From NCBI RefSeq assembly GCF_014649955.1, contig NZ_BMUA01000009.1:214251-278250 (forward strand): a stretch of DNA of 64,000 nucleotides. The letters are read 5' to 3'. The notes under the pieces are model-generated. The model saw only the letters and a list, made by a program, of their open reading frames with translations, was not told the DNA's origin and searched no databases. The first letter of the stretch is position 1. Each line of letters starts with the position of its first letter. The position numbers were made by a program, and so were the translations under genes. The stretch is from Streptomyces violascens. GTDB taxonomy: Bacteria; Actinomycetota; Actinomycetes; Streptomycetales; Streptomycetaceae. Below, in pieces: positions 8,160-16,803 of the stretch.

Positions 8160-9161
8160 GTGGCCGAGCTGTTCTACGACGACGATGCCGACCTGTCCAT
8201 CATCCAGGGCCGCAAGGTCGCGGTGATCGGTTACGGCAGCCAGGGCCACGCCCACGCGCTGTCGCTCCGTGACTCGGGTGTCGACGTCCGCGTCGGTCTG
8301 CACGAGGGCTCCAAGTCCAAGGCGAAGGCCGAGGAGCAGGGCCTGCGCGTGGTGACGCCGTCCGAGGCGGCGGCCGAGGCCGACGTCATCATGATCCTGG
8401 TCCCGGACCCGATCCAGGCCCAGGTCTACGAGGAGTCCATCAAGGACAACCTGAAGGACGGCGACGCGCTGTTCTTCGGCCACGGCCTGAACATCCGCTT
8501 CGGCTTCATCAAGCCCCCGGCGAACGTGACCGTCGCGATGGTCGCCCCGAAGGGCCCGGGCCACCTGGTACGCCGTCAGTACGAGGAGGGCCGCGGCGTT
8601 CCGTGCATCGTGGCCGTCGAGCAGGACCCCCAGGGCAACGGCCTGGCGCTTGCCCTGTCGTACGCCAAGGGCATCGGCGGCACCCGTGCCGGCGTCATCA
8701 AGACGACGTTCACCGAGGAGACCGAGACCGACCTGTTCGGTGAGCAGGCCGTCCTCTGCGGTGGCACGGCCGCGCTGGTCAAGGCCGGTTTCGAGACGCT
8801 GACCGAGGCCGGTTACCAGCCGGAGATCGCGTACTTCGAGTGCCTCCACGAGCTCAAGCTGATCGTGGACCTCATGTACGAGGGCGGCCTGGAGAAGATG
8901 CGCTGGTCGATCTCGGAGACCGCCGAGTGGGGCGACTACGTCACCGGCCCCCGCATCATCACCGCCGACACCAAGGCCGAGATGAAGAAGGTCCTCGCCG
9001 AGATCCAGGACGGCACGTTCGCCAAGAACTGGATGGACGAGTACCACGGCGGTCTGAAGAAGTACAACGAGTACAAGACCCAGGACTCCGAGCACCTCCT
9101 GGAGACCACCGGCAAGGAGCTGCGCAAGCTCATGAGCTGGGTGCAGAACGACGAGGCGTAA
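8160..9161 (+). CDS. ilvC: Ketol-acid reductoisomerase (class I)
   Basis: A 333-residue NADPH- and Mg-dependent enzyme converting acetolactate or acetohydroxybutyrate to the dihydroxy acids. The Rossmann motif VIGYGSQGHAHALSLRDSG and a serine-rich cofactor-phosphate loop (HEGSKSKAKAEEQG) are visible. The knotted C-terminal domain contains GGTAALVKAGFETLTEAGYQ and CLHELKLIVDLMYEGG with the metal-binding acidic residues. GTG 8160 was chosen because AAGGAG lies 9 nt upstream and the product begins at the usual class I N-terminus. It is separated from ilvN by a hairpin. Confidence 0.97.
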   Translation: MAELFYDDDADLSIIQGRKVAVIGYGSQGHAHALSLRDSGVDVRVGLHEGSKSKAKAEEQGLRVVTPSEAAAEADVIMILVPDPIQAQVYEESIKDNLKDGDALFFGHGLNIRFGFIKPPANVTVAMVAPKGPGHLVRRQYEEGRGVPCIVAVEQDPQGNGLALALSYAKGIGGTRAGVIKTTFTEETETDLFGEQAVLCGGTAALVKAGFETLTEAGYQPEIAYFECLHELKLIVDLMYEGGLEKMRWSISETAEWGDYVTGPRIITADTKAEMKKVLAEIQDGTFAKNWMDEYHGGLKKYNEYKTQDSEHLLETTGKELRKLMSWVQNDEA

Positions 9162-9170
9162 GCCTGATGT

Positions 9171-9209
9171 CAGCGGGGTCGGGCACGGTATCGGTGTCCG
9201 GCCCCGCTG
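9171..9209 (+). terminator. Hairpin after ilvC
   Basis: CAGCGGGG (9171-9178) pairs with CCCCGCTG (9202-9209), and the inner segment GGGCAC/GTGTCC extends the stem. It lies 10 bp after the ilvC stop. There is no T tract, but the stem is long, as is common for Streptomyces terminators. Confidence 0.55.
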
Positions 9210-9416
9210 GCTGCCGCACGACCATGGACAACCAGTCCAACCCCCATCGGGTGATCCTGCCTTCGAGGCGGAAAACCTCCGGGGGAGCAGCACTACACTG
9301 CTCAGCAACACAAACGCGTCAGGCCCACAGCGTCGTGCGTCTTCCACGCGGTCTAGCCCCTCCACCGCCTGCGGCCGTCGGGACGGCCGTCCGCAAAGGA
9401 TTCAGTGAGGACCCAC

Positions 9417-11009
9417 GTGAGCTCGAAACCTGTCGTACTCATCGCTGAAGAGCTGTCGCCCGCCACCGTCGACGCCCTCGGGCCGGACTTCGAGATCCGG
9501 CACTGCAACGGGGCCGACCGTGCGGAACTGCTGCCCGCCATCGCCGGTGTCGACGCGATCCTGATCCGCTCGGCCACCAAGGTCGACGCCGAGGCGATCG
9601 CCGCCGCCAAGAAGCTGAAGGTCGTCGCGCGCGCCGGAGTCGGCCTCGACAACGTCGACGTGTCGGCCGCCACCAAGGCCGGCGTGATGGTCGTGAACGC
9701 ACCGACCTCCAACATCGTCACCGCCGCCGAGCTCGCCTGCGGCCTCCTCGTCGCCACCGCGCGCAACATCCCGCAGGCCAACACCGCGCTCAAGAACGGC
9801 GAGTGGAAGCGGAACAAGTACACCGGCGTCGAGCTGAGCGAGAAGACCCTCGGCGTCGTCGGCCTCGGCCGCATCGGCGTCCTGGTCGCCCAGCGCATGT
9901 CGGCCTTCGGCATGAAGATCGTCGCGTACGACCCCTATGTGCAGCCCGCGCGCGCCGCCCAGATGGGCGTCAAGCTCCTCACCCTCGACGAGCTGCTCGA
10001 AGCCTCCGACTTCATCACCGTGCACCTGCCCAAGACCCCCGAGACGCTCGGCCTGATCGGCGACGAGGCGCTGCACAAGGTGCAGCCGCACGTGCGGATC
10101 GTGAACGCGGCGCGCGGCGGCATCGTGGACGAGGCCGCGCTGTACTCCGCCCTCAAGGAGGGCCGTGTCGCCGGCGCCGGTCTGGACGTGTACGCGAAGG
10201 AGCCCTGCACGGACTCCCCGCTGTTCGAGCTCGACCAGGTCGTCTGCACCCCGCACCTGGGCGCCTCCACCGACGAGGCCCAGGAGAAGGCCGGCATCGC
10301 CGTCGCCAAGTCCGTACGCCTCGCCCTGGCCGGCGAACTGGTGCCGGACGCGGTCAACGTCCAGGGCGGCGTGATCGCCGAGGACGTCAAGCCCGGCCTG
10401 CCGCTCGCCGAGCGCCTCGGCCGCATCTTCACCGCGCTCGCGGGCGAGGTCGCGGTCCGCCTCGACGTCGAGGTGTACGGCGAGCTCACCCAGCACGACG
10501 TCAAGGTGCTCGAACTCAGCGCGCTCAAGGGCGTGTTCGAGGACGTGGTGGACGAGACGGTCTCCTATGTCAACGCGCCCCTGTTCGCGCAGGAGCGCGG
10601 CGTCGAGGTCCGCCTCACCACGTCCAGCGAGTCGCCCAACCACCGCAACGTGGTGACCGTGCGCGGCACCCTGTCGGACGGCGAGGAGGTCTCGGTGTCC
10701 GGCACCCTGGCCGGCCCCAAGCATCTCCAGAAGGTCGTCGCGATCGGCGAGTTCGACGTGGACCTGGCGCTCGCGGACCACATGATCGTGCTGCGTTACG
10801 AGGACCGTCCGGGCATCGTCGGCGCCGTCGGCCGGGTGCTCGGCGAGGCGGGGCTCAACATCGCCGGCATGCAGGTCTCCCGCGCGGAGGAGGGCGGCGA
10901 CGCGCTCGCCGTGCTGACCGTGGACGACACCATCCCGCAGAACGTGCTGACCGAGGTCGCCGAGGAGATCGGCGCCAAGTCGGCCCGCTCGGTGAACCTG
11001 ACCGACTGA
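9417..11009 (+). CDS. serA: D-3-phosphoglycerate dehydrogenase
   Basis: A 530-residue enzyme for the first step of serine synthesis, oxidising 3-phosphoglycerate with NAD. It is the long form: substrate and nucleotide domains (GLGRIGVLVAQRM; VNAARGGIVDEAAL; CTPHLGASTDEAQ with the catalytic His), then an intervening allosteric domain from about residue 320. A C-terminal ACT domain (LRYEDRPGIVGAVGRVLGEAGLNIA) implies serine feedback. GTG 9417 with GAGG 6 nt upstream is preferred; GTG 9405 is in frame. The 255-bp gap after ilvC holds a hairpin and a TACACT -10 candidate (9294-9299), so serA probably has its own promoter. Confidence 0.95.
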   Translation: MSSKPVVLIAEELSPATVDALGPDFEIRHCNGADRAELLPAIAGVDAILIRSATKVDAEAIAAAKKLKVVARAGVGLDNVDVSAATKAGVMVVNAPTSNIVTAAELACGLLVATARNIPQANTALKNGEWKRNKYTGVELSEKTLGVVGLGRIGVLVAQRMSAFGMKIVAYDPYVQPARAAQMGVKLLTLDELLEASDFITVHLPKTPETLGLIGDEALHKVQPHVRIVNAARGGIVDEAALYSALKEGRVAGAGLDVYAKEPCTDSPLFELDQVVCTPHLGASTDEAQEKAGIAVAKSVRLALAGELVPDAVNVQGGVIAEDVKPGLPLAERLGRIFTALAGEVAVRLDVEVYGELTQHDVKVLELSALKGVFEDVVDETVSYVNAPLFAQERGVEVRLTTSSESPNHRNVVTVRGTLSDGEEVSVSGTLAGPKHLQKVVAIGEFDVDLALADHMIVLRYEDRPGIVGAVGRVLGEAGLNIAGMQVSRAEEGGDALAVLTVDDTIPQNVLTEVAEEIGAKSARSVNLTD

Positions 11010-11058
11010 ACCTCTCTCTGGTCCCGCGGCCCCGTACCCGGTCCGCAGCATCCGACCT

Positions 11059-11083
11059 AGACGCTTGTCTTAGACGGATGTCT
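11059..11083 (+). promoter_or_regulatory. Tandem TetR operator over a leaderless promoter
   Basis: Two perfect AGAC-N4-GTCT inverted repeats (11059-11070 and 11072-11083) sit 13 bp apart. The second overlaps a plausible -35 (TAGACG, 11071-11076) that is 17 bp from a -10 TACGCT (11094-11099). The ATG is 6 nt beyond the -10. This fits autorepression by the TetR protein just downstream. Confidence 0.65.
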
Positions 11084-11105
11084 GTGCGCCGGGTACGCTG
11101 CTGTC

Positions 11106-11699
11106 ATGGGACACCGTGAGGATTTGCTCGAAGGCGCCAAGCGCTGCCTGCTGGAAAAGGGCTACGCCCGCACCACCGCCCGCGACATCGTCGCCGAGTC
11201 CGGCACCAACCTGGCCTCCATCGGCTACCACTACGGCTCCAAGGAGGCCCTGCTCAACCTGGCCTTCGTGGAGCTGACCGGGGAGTGGGGCGAGGCGGTC
11301 GCCGCGAGCCGGGAGAAGGGTGCCGCGATCGGGGACCTGCCCCCGTTGGAGCGCTTCGAGCGCGGCTGGGCGGGCGTCATCGACTCGTACGAGCAGAGCC
11401 GCCCGGTCTGGAAGCTCCAGATGGAGATCGTCTCCCGGATCGACAGCGACCCCGAGCTCCGCAAAGCCCTCGCCGGGCCGCAGCTGGAGGGGCGCAAGGG
11501 CCTCGCGGAGGGCTTCCTCGGCATCGACGAGAACGCCGAACCCGAGCGGGCGCGGCTCGCCGGAACCTTCTACCAGGCGCTGCTCGTCGGGGTGATGGTC
11601 CAGTGGATGGTCGACCCGGAGACGGCCCCCTCGGCGAAGGACCTGACCGAGGGCCTGAAGATCATGATGGGGCTCGACGGAGGCGCAGACGGGAGCTGA
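11106..11699 (+). CDS. TetR-family transcriptional regulator
   Basis: A 197-residue repressor. The helix-turn-helix is at about residues 10-50 (KGYARTTARDIVAESGTNLASIGYHYGSKEALL), followed by a ligand-binding C-terminal domain with no informative motif. The start is ATG 11106: there is no Shine-Dalgarno, but TACGCT ends 6 nt before it, indicating a leaderless message. Tandem AGAC-N4-GTCT repeats over the promoter suggest autoregulation. The target outside its own gene is not evident; the neighbours, serA and a convergent PucR gene, are unrelated. Confidence 0.9.
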   Translation: MGHREDLLEGAKRCLLEKGYARTTARDIVAESGTNLASIGYHYGSKEALLNLAFVELTGEWGEAVAASREKGAAIGDLPPLERFERGWAGVIDSYEQSRPVWKLQMEIVSRIDSDPELRKALAGPQLEGRKGLAEGFLGIDENAEPERARLAGTFYQALLVGVMVQWMVDPETAPSAKDLTEGLKIMMGLDGGADGS

Positions 11700-11733
11700 G
11701 GTCAAATCCCGTTTCCGGTACGGCAGTCGAGGG

Positions 11734-12894
11734 TCACAGCCGTTCCGCCTTCAACGCCATGTGCAGGAGCAGCCGGTCCTCGCCCTGGTCCAGGTCGAGG
11801 CCGGTGAGGTGCTCGACGCGGGAGAGCCGGTAGTAGAGCGTCTGGCGGTGGATGCCCAGAGCGGCCGCCGCGCGCCCCGCCTGGCCCGCGTGGTCGAGGA
11901 ACACCTCGGCGGTGCGGGCGAGTTCGCGGTGGGCCGGGGTCAACAGGGCCCGCACCGCCGGGTCCTGGTCCCGTACGGCGGGCAGCGCGGTCAGCATGCG
12001 GTACGGGCCGATGTCCGACCACTGGGCGACCGGGCCGAGCCGGGGTTCCGCAAGTGCCGCACGCACGGCGGAGGTTGCCTCGTGGTGGGCGAGAGCGAGC
12101 TCGGCGAGACCGCGGCGGGCCACCGCCACCCCCGCCGCCGCACCGTTCCCGGCATCCCCGCGCAGCCGTTCCGCCGCGGTCCGGGCCGGCGCGAGCGCGT
12201 CCGCCGACCGCAGCCGCACGAGGGCGGCAAGGCTCAGCGCCCCGCTCGCCCCGGAAGACGGCCACGGCACCGTGCACACCGCCGCGGCCCCCGGCACCGT
12301 ACGGGCCGAAGGGGCGTCCTCGCTCGGCCACGGGGCCACACACACCAGCGCGTGCAGGCCCTCCGCGTCCGGGCCGAGCGCCGCCTGCAACGCGGCCGTC
12401 GCCGTGTCGCGCTGCCAGTCGCGCTCGGCGGTGAGCGCCGCCCGGAACTCGCGCGAGAGGTCGGCGCCCGCCTGCGCCTCGTCGGCGAGCAGCACGCCGA
12501 TCCTGGCCGCCACCTCCATGGCCGCGGCCAGCTTGTCCTCGGCCGGTCCCGGCTCGGCGTCGAGCAGCCAGACGTATCCGAGGGCGACGCCCCGGTGGCG
12601 TACCGGAAGGCAGACGCGGCTGCGGAAGACCCCGGCGTCGGGGGCCGCCGGGATGCGGACGGGGCCGGTGGCGCGGGTGATGCCGAAGCCCTCGAACCAG
12701 GCGCGGACGGCGGGCGTCGACTTCCTGGTCAGGATCGAACGGGTGCGGACGGGGTCCATCGCGAGGTCGTCCTCGGAGTCGTGCGCACCGAAGGCGATCA
12801 GCCCGAAATCCCGGTTCTCCAGCGTCGCGGGGGCGCCGAGCAGCGCCGAGATTTCATCGACCAGATCCTGGTAGTCGCCCTTCACAAGAGCCAT
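11734..12894 (-). CDS. PucR-family regulator of proline catabolism
   Basis: A 386-residue regulator. The last ~60 residues form the PucR-type helix-turn-helix (FLDHAGQAGRAAAALGIHRQTLYYRLSRVEHLTG). The N-terminal and central parts resemble a sensing region plus GGDEF-like fold without a catalytic motif, as in CdaR/PucR proteins. It is divergent from the proline dehydrogenase gene across a 203-bp gap containing the perfect palindrome GACAGCTGTC (12954-12963). It most likely controls the proline utilisation operon in response to proline or a derivative. Family is certain; the target is inferred from position. Confidence 0.88.
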   Translation of the reverse strand: MALVKGDYQDLVDEISALLGAPATLENRDFGLIAFGAHDSEDDLAMDPVRTRSILTRKSTPAVRAWFEGFGITRATGPVRIPAAPDAGVFRSRVCLPVRHRGVALGYVWLLDAEPGPAEDKLAAAMEVAARIGVLLADEAQAGADLSREFRAALTAERDWQRDTATAALQAALGPDAEGLHALVCVAPWPSEDAPSARTVPGAAAVCTVPWPSSGASGALSLAALVRLRSADALAPARTAAERLRGDAGNGAAAGVAVARRGLAELALAHHEATSAVRAALAEPRLGPVAQWSDIGPYRMLTALPAVRDQDPAVRALLTPAHRELARTAEVFLDHAGQAGRAAAALGIHRQTLYYRLSRVEHLTGLDLDQGEDRLLLHMALKAERL

Positions 12895-12953
12895 TCTCGC
12901 TCATCCCGGGAGGCGCTTCAGACATGTGTATGAGATCGGGGACACGGATGCGT

Positions 12954-12963
12954 GACAGCTGTC
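12954..12963. promoter_or_regulatory. Palindrome in the proline-operon control region
   Basis: GACAGCTGTC is a perfect 10-bp palindrome between the divergent PucR regulator and proline dehydrogenase genes. It is a candidate operator for the regulator. Confidence 0.35.
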
Positions 12964-13097
12964 GATGGCAGAGGATCGGGGAGATCCTTAGGTTTCACGG
13001 TGGTTCTCCGTGCCGTCCCCGGTTCGCCCCAAAGACGTCCATCGTCCCCAAGGTCCTGGTCACGGCCCTCGTCTAGTTCTTTCCGTGGAGGTGCCCC

Positions 13098-14024
13098 GTG
13101 CTGGGTCCCGTGATCCTCGCCGCGTCGCGCAGCGACAAGATGCGCAAGCTTGTTTCGGCCGCCCCGGTGACCAAGCCCGTGGTGAACCGTTTCATCCCCG
13201 GCGAGACCGTCGACCAGGTCGTCCCGATCGTCGAGGAGGCGGTCGGCAAGGGCCTGGAGCTCACCCTCGACGTGGTCGGCGAGGACATCACCACCCCCGA
13301 GCAGGCCGCTCACGCCCGCGACGCCTACCTCGAACTCATCGAGCGGCTGGGGGACCTCGGCCACGGCACCAAGGCCGAGATGTCGGTGAAGCTGTCGATG
13401 TTCGGCCAGGCGCTGGAGGGCGGCCACGAGCTGGCCCTCGCCAACGTCCGCCCGGTCGTCGAGGCCGCCGCCGCGATCGGCACCACGGTCACCCTGGACG
13501 CCGAGGACCACACCACCCTCGACTCGATGTTCGCCATCCACGAGGAGTTGCGGAAGGACTTCCCGCAGACCGGCTGCGTCATCCAGGCCTACCTCTTCCG
13601 CACCGAGGCCGACGCCCGCCGCCTCGCCGCGAACGGCAGCCGTGTGCGTATCGTGAAGGGCGCCTACAAGGAGCCCGCCGAGGTCGCCTACCAGGACAAG
13701 AGCGAGATCGACAAGGCGTACGTCCGCATCCTGAAGATCCTGATGGAGGGCGAGGGCTACCCGATGATCGGGTCCCACGACCCGCGCCTGATAGCCATCG
13801 GCCAGGAGCTCGCCCGGCGCGCAGGGCGCAAGCTGGACGAGTACGAGTTCCAGATGCTGTACGGGATCCGCAGCGAGGAGCACCTGCGGCTCGCCGCCGA
13901 GGGCCACCGGATGCGCGTCTACACGGCGTACGGCACCGACTGGTACGGCTACTTCATGCGGCGCCTCGCGGAGAAGCCGGCCAACCTGCTGTTCTTCGTC
14001 CGCTCGATGATCACCAAGAACTAG
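13098..14024 (+). CDS. Proline dehydrogenase (monofunctional)
   Basis: A 308-residue FAD enzyme oxidising proline to pyrroline-5-carboxylate. It is the separate actinobacterial form rather than the PutA fusion. Barrel signatures are seen: TLDAEDH, RIVKGAYKEP, YGIRSEEHLRLA and the C-terminal substrate-binding helix YGTDWYGYFMRRLAEKPAN with paired Arg. GTG 13098 is preceded by GGAG at 13087-13090. The P5C dehydrogenase gene starts 62 bp downstream, so both steps to glutamate are in one operon, controlled by the divergent PucR gene. Confidence 0.95.
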   Translation: MLGPVILAASRSDKMRKLVSAAPVTKPVVNRFIPGETVDQVVPIVEEAVGKGLELTLDVVGEDITTPEQAAHARDAYLELIERLGDLGHGTKAEMSVKLSMFGQALEGGHELALANVRPVVEAAAAIGTTVTLDAEDHTTLDSMFAIHEELRKDFPQTGCVIQAYLFRTEADARRLAANGSRVRIVKGAYKEPAEVAYQDKSEIDKAYVRILKILMEGEGYPMIGSHDPRLIAIGQELARRAGRKLDEYEFQMLYGIRSEEHLRLAAEGHRMRVYTAYGTDWYGYFMRRLAEKPANLLFFVRSMITKN

Positions 14025-14086
14025 ATTTCGGACAGGCCCCGAGCCTCCGTTCAACCGAACACCCCTCACAAAGGAGTCAAGGAATC

Positions 14087-15718
14087 ATGGACGCTGTGAC
14101 CCAGGTCCCCGCCCCGGTCAACGAGCCGGTGCACGGCTACGCCCCTGGTTCCCCGGAGCGCGCCCGTCTGGAAGCCAAGCTCAAGGAACTGGCGGAGAAC
14201 CCCGTCGACCTGCCGATGACCATCAACGGTGAGAAGCGGATGGGCGGCGGCGAGCGCTTCGACGTCGTGCAGCCGCACAACCACCGCGCCGTCATCGGCA
14301 CCTACGCCAACGCCACCGAGCAGGACGCCCAGGACGCGGTCGACGCCGCGCTCGCCGCAGCTCCGGCCTGGCGCGCGATGTCGTTCGACGACCGCGCCGC
14401 GATCATCCTGCGCGCCGCCGAGCTGCTCGCCGGCCCCTGGCGCGAGACGCTGGCCGCCTCCACGATGCTCGGCCAGTCGAAGACCGCCCAGCAGGCCGAG
14501 ATCGACACCCCGTGCGAGCTCGTCGACTTCTGGCGCTTCAACGTCCACTACGCCCGCAACCTGCTCGCCGAGCAGCCCCCGGCGAACTCCCCGGGCGTGT
14601 GGAACCGCATGGACCACCGCCCGCTGGAGGGCTTCGTCTACGCGATCACGCCGTTCAACTTCACGGCCATCGCGGGCAACCTGCCGACCGCCCCGGCCCT
14701 GATGGGCAACGTCGTCGTGTGGAAGCCGTCGCCGACGCAGACCCACGCCGCCGTGCTGCTCATGGAGCTCCTGGAGGAGGCGGGCCTGCCCAAGGGCGTC
14801 ATCAACCTCGTCACCGGTGACGGCCTGGCCGTCTCCGAGGTCGCCCTGAACCACCGCGACCTGGCGGGCATCCACTTCACGGGTTCGACCAAGACCTTCC
14901 AGCACCTGTGGAAGACCGTCGGCACGAACATCGAGAAGTACCGCACCTACCCGCGCCTGGTCGGCGAGACGGGCGGCAAGGACTTCGTCGTCGCGCACCC
15001 CAGCGCCGACCGCGCCGTCCTGAAGACCGCGCTGACCCGCGGCTCCTTCGAGTTCCAGGGCCAGAAGTGCTCCGCGTCCTCGCGTGCGTACATCCCGGCC
15101 TCGATCTGGAACGACGGCTTCAAGGAGGAGTTCGCGGCCGAGGTCGACGGCATCTCCATGGGTGACGTCACCGACCTGTCGAACTTCATCGGCGCCGTCA
15201 TCGACGAGCGCTCGTTCGCCAAGAACAAGGCCGCGATCGACCGCGCGAAGGCCGATGCCTCCTGCACGATCGTCGCGGGCGGCACCTACGACGACTCGGT
15301 GGGCTACTTCGTCCGCCCGACCGTCATCGAGTGCACCGACCCGGCGAACGAGGTCTTCACGACCGAGTACTTCGGCCCGATCCTGGCGATCCACGTCTAC
15401 GACGACGCCAAGTACGACGAGATGCTGGAGCAGATGGAGTCGGCCTCCGACTACGCCCTGACCGGCGCCGTCATCTCCAACGACCGCGCCGCGGCCGCCC
15501 ACACGATGGAGAAGCTCCGCTACGCGGCGGGCAACTTCTACATCAACGACAAGTCGACCGGCGCCGTCGTCGGCCAGCAGCCCTTCGGCGGCGGCCGCGC
15601 CTCCGGCACCAACGACAAGGCGGGCGCCCCGCAGAACCTGATGCGCTGGACGCTGACCCGCGCCATCAAGGAGACGCTGGTCCCGCCGACCGACTACACG
15701 TACCCCCACATGGGCTGA
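14087..15718 (+). CDS. pruA: L-glutamate gamma-semialdehyde (P5C) dehydrogenase
   Basis: A 543-residue aldehyde dehydrogenase completing proline degradation to glutamate with NAD. Landmarks are the N-terminal NAD-binding ITPFNFTAIAGNLPTAPALMGN, IHFTGSTKTF, catalytic Glu in VGETGGKDF, catalytic Cys in EFQGQKCSASSRAY, and EYFGPILAIHVYDD. The C-terminal QQPFGGGRASGTNDKAG matches the 1-pyrroline-5-carboxylate dehydrogenase class 1 type. ATG 14087 has AAGGAG 10 nt upstream. The gene ends at a strong terminator, closing the proline operon. Confidence 0.95.
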   Translation: MDAVTQVPAPVNEPVHGYAPGSPERARLEAKLKELAENPVDLPMTINGEKRMGGGERFDVVQPHNHRAVIGTYANATEQDAQDAVDAALAAAPAWRAMSFDDRAAIILRAAELLAGPWRETLAASTMLGQSKTAQQAEIDTPCELVDFWRFNVHYARNLLAEQPPANSPGVWNRMDHRPLEGFVYAITPFNFTAIAGNLPTAPALMGNVVVWKPSPTQTHAAVLLMELLEEAGLPKGVINLVTGDGLAVSEVALNHRDLAGIHFTGSTKTFQHLWKTVGTNIEKYRTYPRLVGETGGKDFVVAHPSADRAVLKTALTRGSFEFQGQKCSASSRAYIPASIWNDGFKEEFAAEVDGISMGDVTDLSNFIGAVIDERSFAKNKAAIDRAKADASCTIVAGGTYDDSVGYFVRPTVIECTDPANEVFTTEYFGPILAIHVYDDAKYDEMLEQMESASDYALTGAVISNDRAAAAHTMEKLRYAAGNFYINDKSTGAVVGQQPFGGGRASGTNDKAGAPQNLMRWTLTRAIKETLVPPTDYTYPHMG

Positions 15719-15738
15719 CGTCGTAGTCGCACCGAACC

Positions 15739-15783
15739 CCGCCCCCGTCCTTGGTCCCCCAACCGAGGACGGGGGCGGTTTCC
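15739..15783 (+). terminator. Proline operon terminator
   Basis: A 13-bp perfect stem (CCGCCCCCGTCCT 15739-15751 with AGGACGGGGGCGG 15766-15778) is followed by TTTCC. It lies 20 bp after the P5C dehydrogenase stop. Confidence 0.85.
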
Positions 15784-15885
15784 ATTCCGCCGGTGTTCTA
15801 CGGGTGGGTGCGCGCGGTCAGCGGGCCAGGAGGCGCGCGGCGGGGCAGAGGTTCCCTGTGAATTGCCAGGAGTTGAGCCCGGCCC

Positions 15886-16590
15886 TCAGACCTCCACCAG
15901 CACTTGGTCGAGCGACTTGCGGACCAGATCGGGTACTTCGCAGTCGTCGGCGGGATAGCCGACCGGGATGACGGCGAACGCCTTCTCGTTCGCGGGCCGT
16001 TCCAGGACCTCGGACAGGAAACGCATCGGGCTCGGCGTGTGGACGAGGGCGGCGAGTCCGGACAGGTGGAGGGCGGAGAGCAGCATGCCCACCGCGATGC
16101 CGACCGACTCGTCGACGTAGTAGTGCTTGTGCTTGGTGCCGTCCTCGGCCAGCCAGTAGCGCTGCTGGAAGACGACGAGCAGGGCCGGGGCGTCGGTGAG
16201 GTGGGTCTTCACCGCGTCCGTGCCGATCGGCCGCAGCGCCGCGAGCCACTCCTCGCCGAGCCGCCCGTCGTAGGAGATCCGCTCCTCCTCCTCGGCGGCC
16301 TCGCGGATCCTGCGCCGTACGTCCGCGTCCTTGACCAGGACGAACGTCCACGGCTGCTGGTGCGCGCCGGAGGGTGCGGTCGCGGCGCAGGCGACCGCGT
16401 CGCGGACGGCCTGCTCGGGAATGGGGTCGGGCGAGAACCGGCGCACGGTGCGGCGCTCGTCCATGCGCTCACGCAATTCGGCGGCCCGCGCGAGGGTCTC
16501 GGTGCTGGCCATCCGGTCCGGCCGGTAGGGGACGGGGCGGTACGGCTCGCCGTGGATCGGGGTCCAGTGGTGCTCGGTAGGTGTGGGCAT
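15886..16590 (-). CDS. Iodotyrosine-deiodinase-like nitroreductase
   Basis: A 234-residue FMN flavoprotein of the nitroreductase superfamily. It opens with the FMN-binding RRTVRRFSPDPIP and has TAPSGAHQQPWTFV, HYYVDESVGIAVGMLLSALHLSG and the ending VPDLVRKSLDQVLVEV. These resemble the iodotyrosine deiodinase (IYD) subfamily rather than NfsA/NfsB. The three residues that in animal IYD close over the halotyrosine zwitterion (Glu, Tyr, Lys) are present at the same spacing: E103, Y107, K128 (+4, +21). A reductive dehalogenase acting on halogenated tyrosine or a related phenol is therefore plausible. ATG 16590 was chosen; a TTG 36 nt upstream is open. Confidence 0.85.
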   Translation of the reverse strand: MPTPTEHHWTPIHGEPYRPVPYRPDRMASTETLARAAELRERMDERRTVRRFSPDPIPEQAVRDAVACAATAPSGAHQQPWTFVLVKDADVRRRIREAAEEEERISYDGRLGEEWLAALRPIGTDAVKTHLTDAPALLVVFQQRYWLAEDGTKHKHYYVDESVGIAVGMLLSALHLSGLAALVHTPSPMRFLSEVLERPANEKAFAVIPVGYPADDCEVPDLVRKSLDQVLVEV

Positions 16591-16740
16591 GGGGGGAGTC
16601 TGGCGGCGGGGCGTGGTCTGGTCCAAGTGGCGTGGGACGTAAGTGACTTGAATCGTTCAGGGGTGGCCGCCGCCTCGGCCCGCAGGGCCGCGTCGGGGAG
16701 CCTGACCGCCACCGGCGCAGTGCGGTGTTGGGGAAGTCAT

Positions 16741-16746
16741 TACTAT
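16741..16746 (+). promoter_or_regulatory. Candidate -10 of the secreted FG-GAP gene
   Basis: TACTAT lies 57 nt before the ATG at 16804. No clear -35 is visible at 17-18 bp. Confidence 0.3.
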
Positions 16747-16803
16747 GCAGCTCTCTCTCCGCACGCATGTGCGGATGAGTTGTTCCTTTGGGGGGAACCT
16801 TCC

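Noticed and set aside
9402..11051. A 549-codon minus frame antisense to serA
   Set aside because: Pure antisense of a well-supported gene; Val/Gly/Asp/Leu-rich with no motif.
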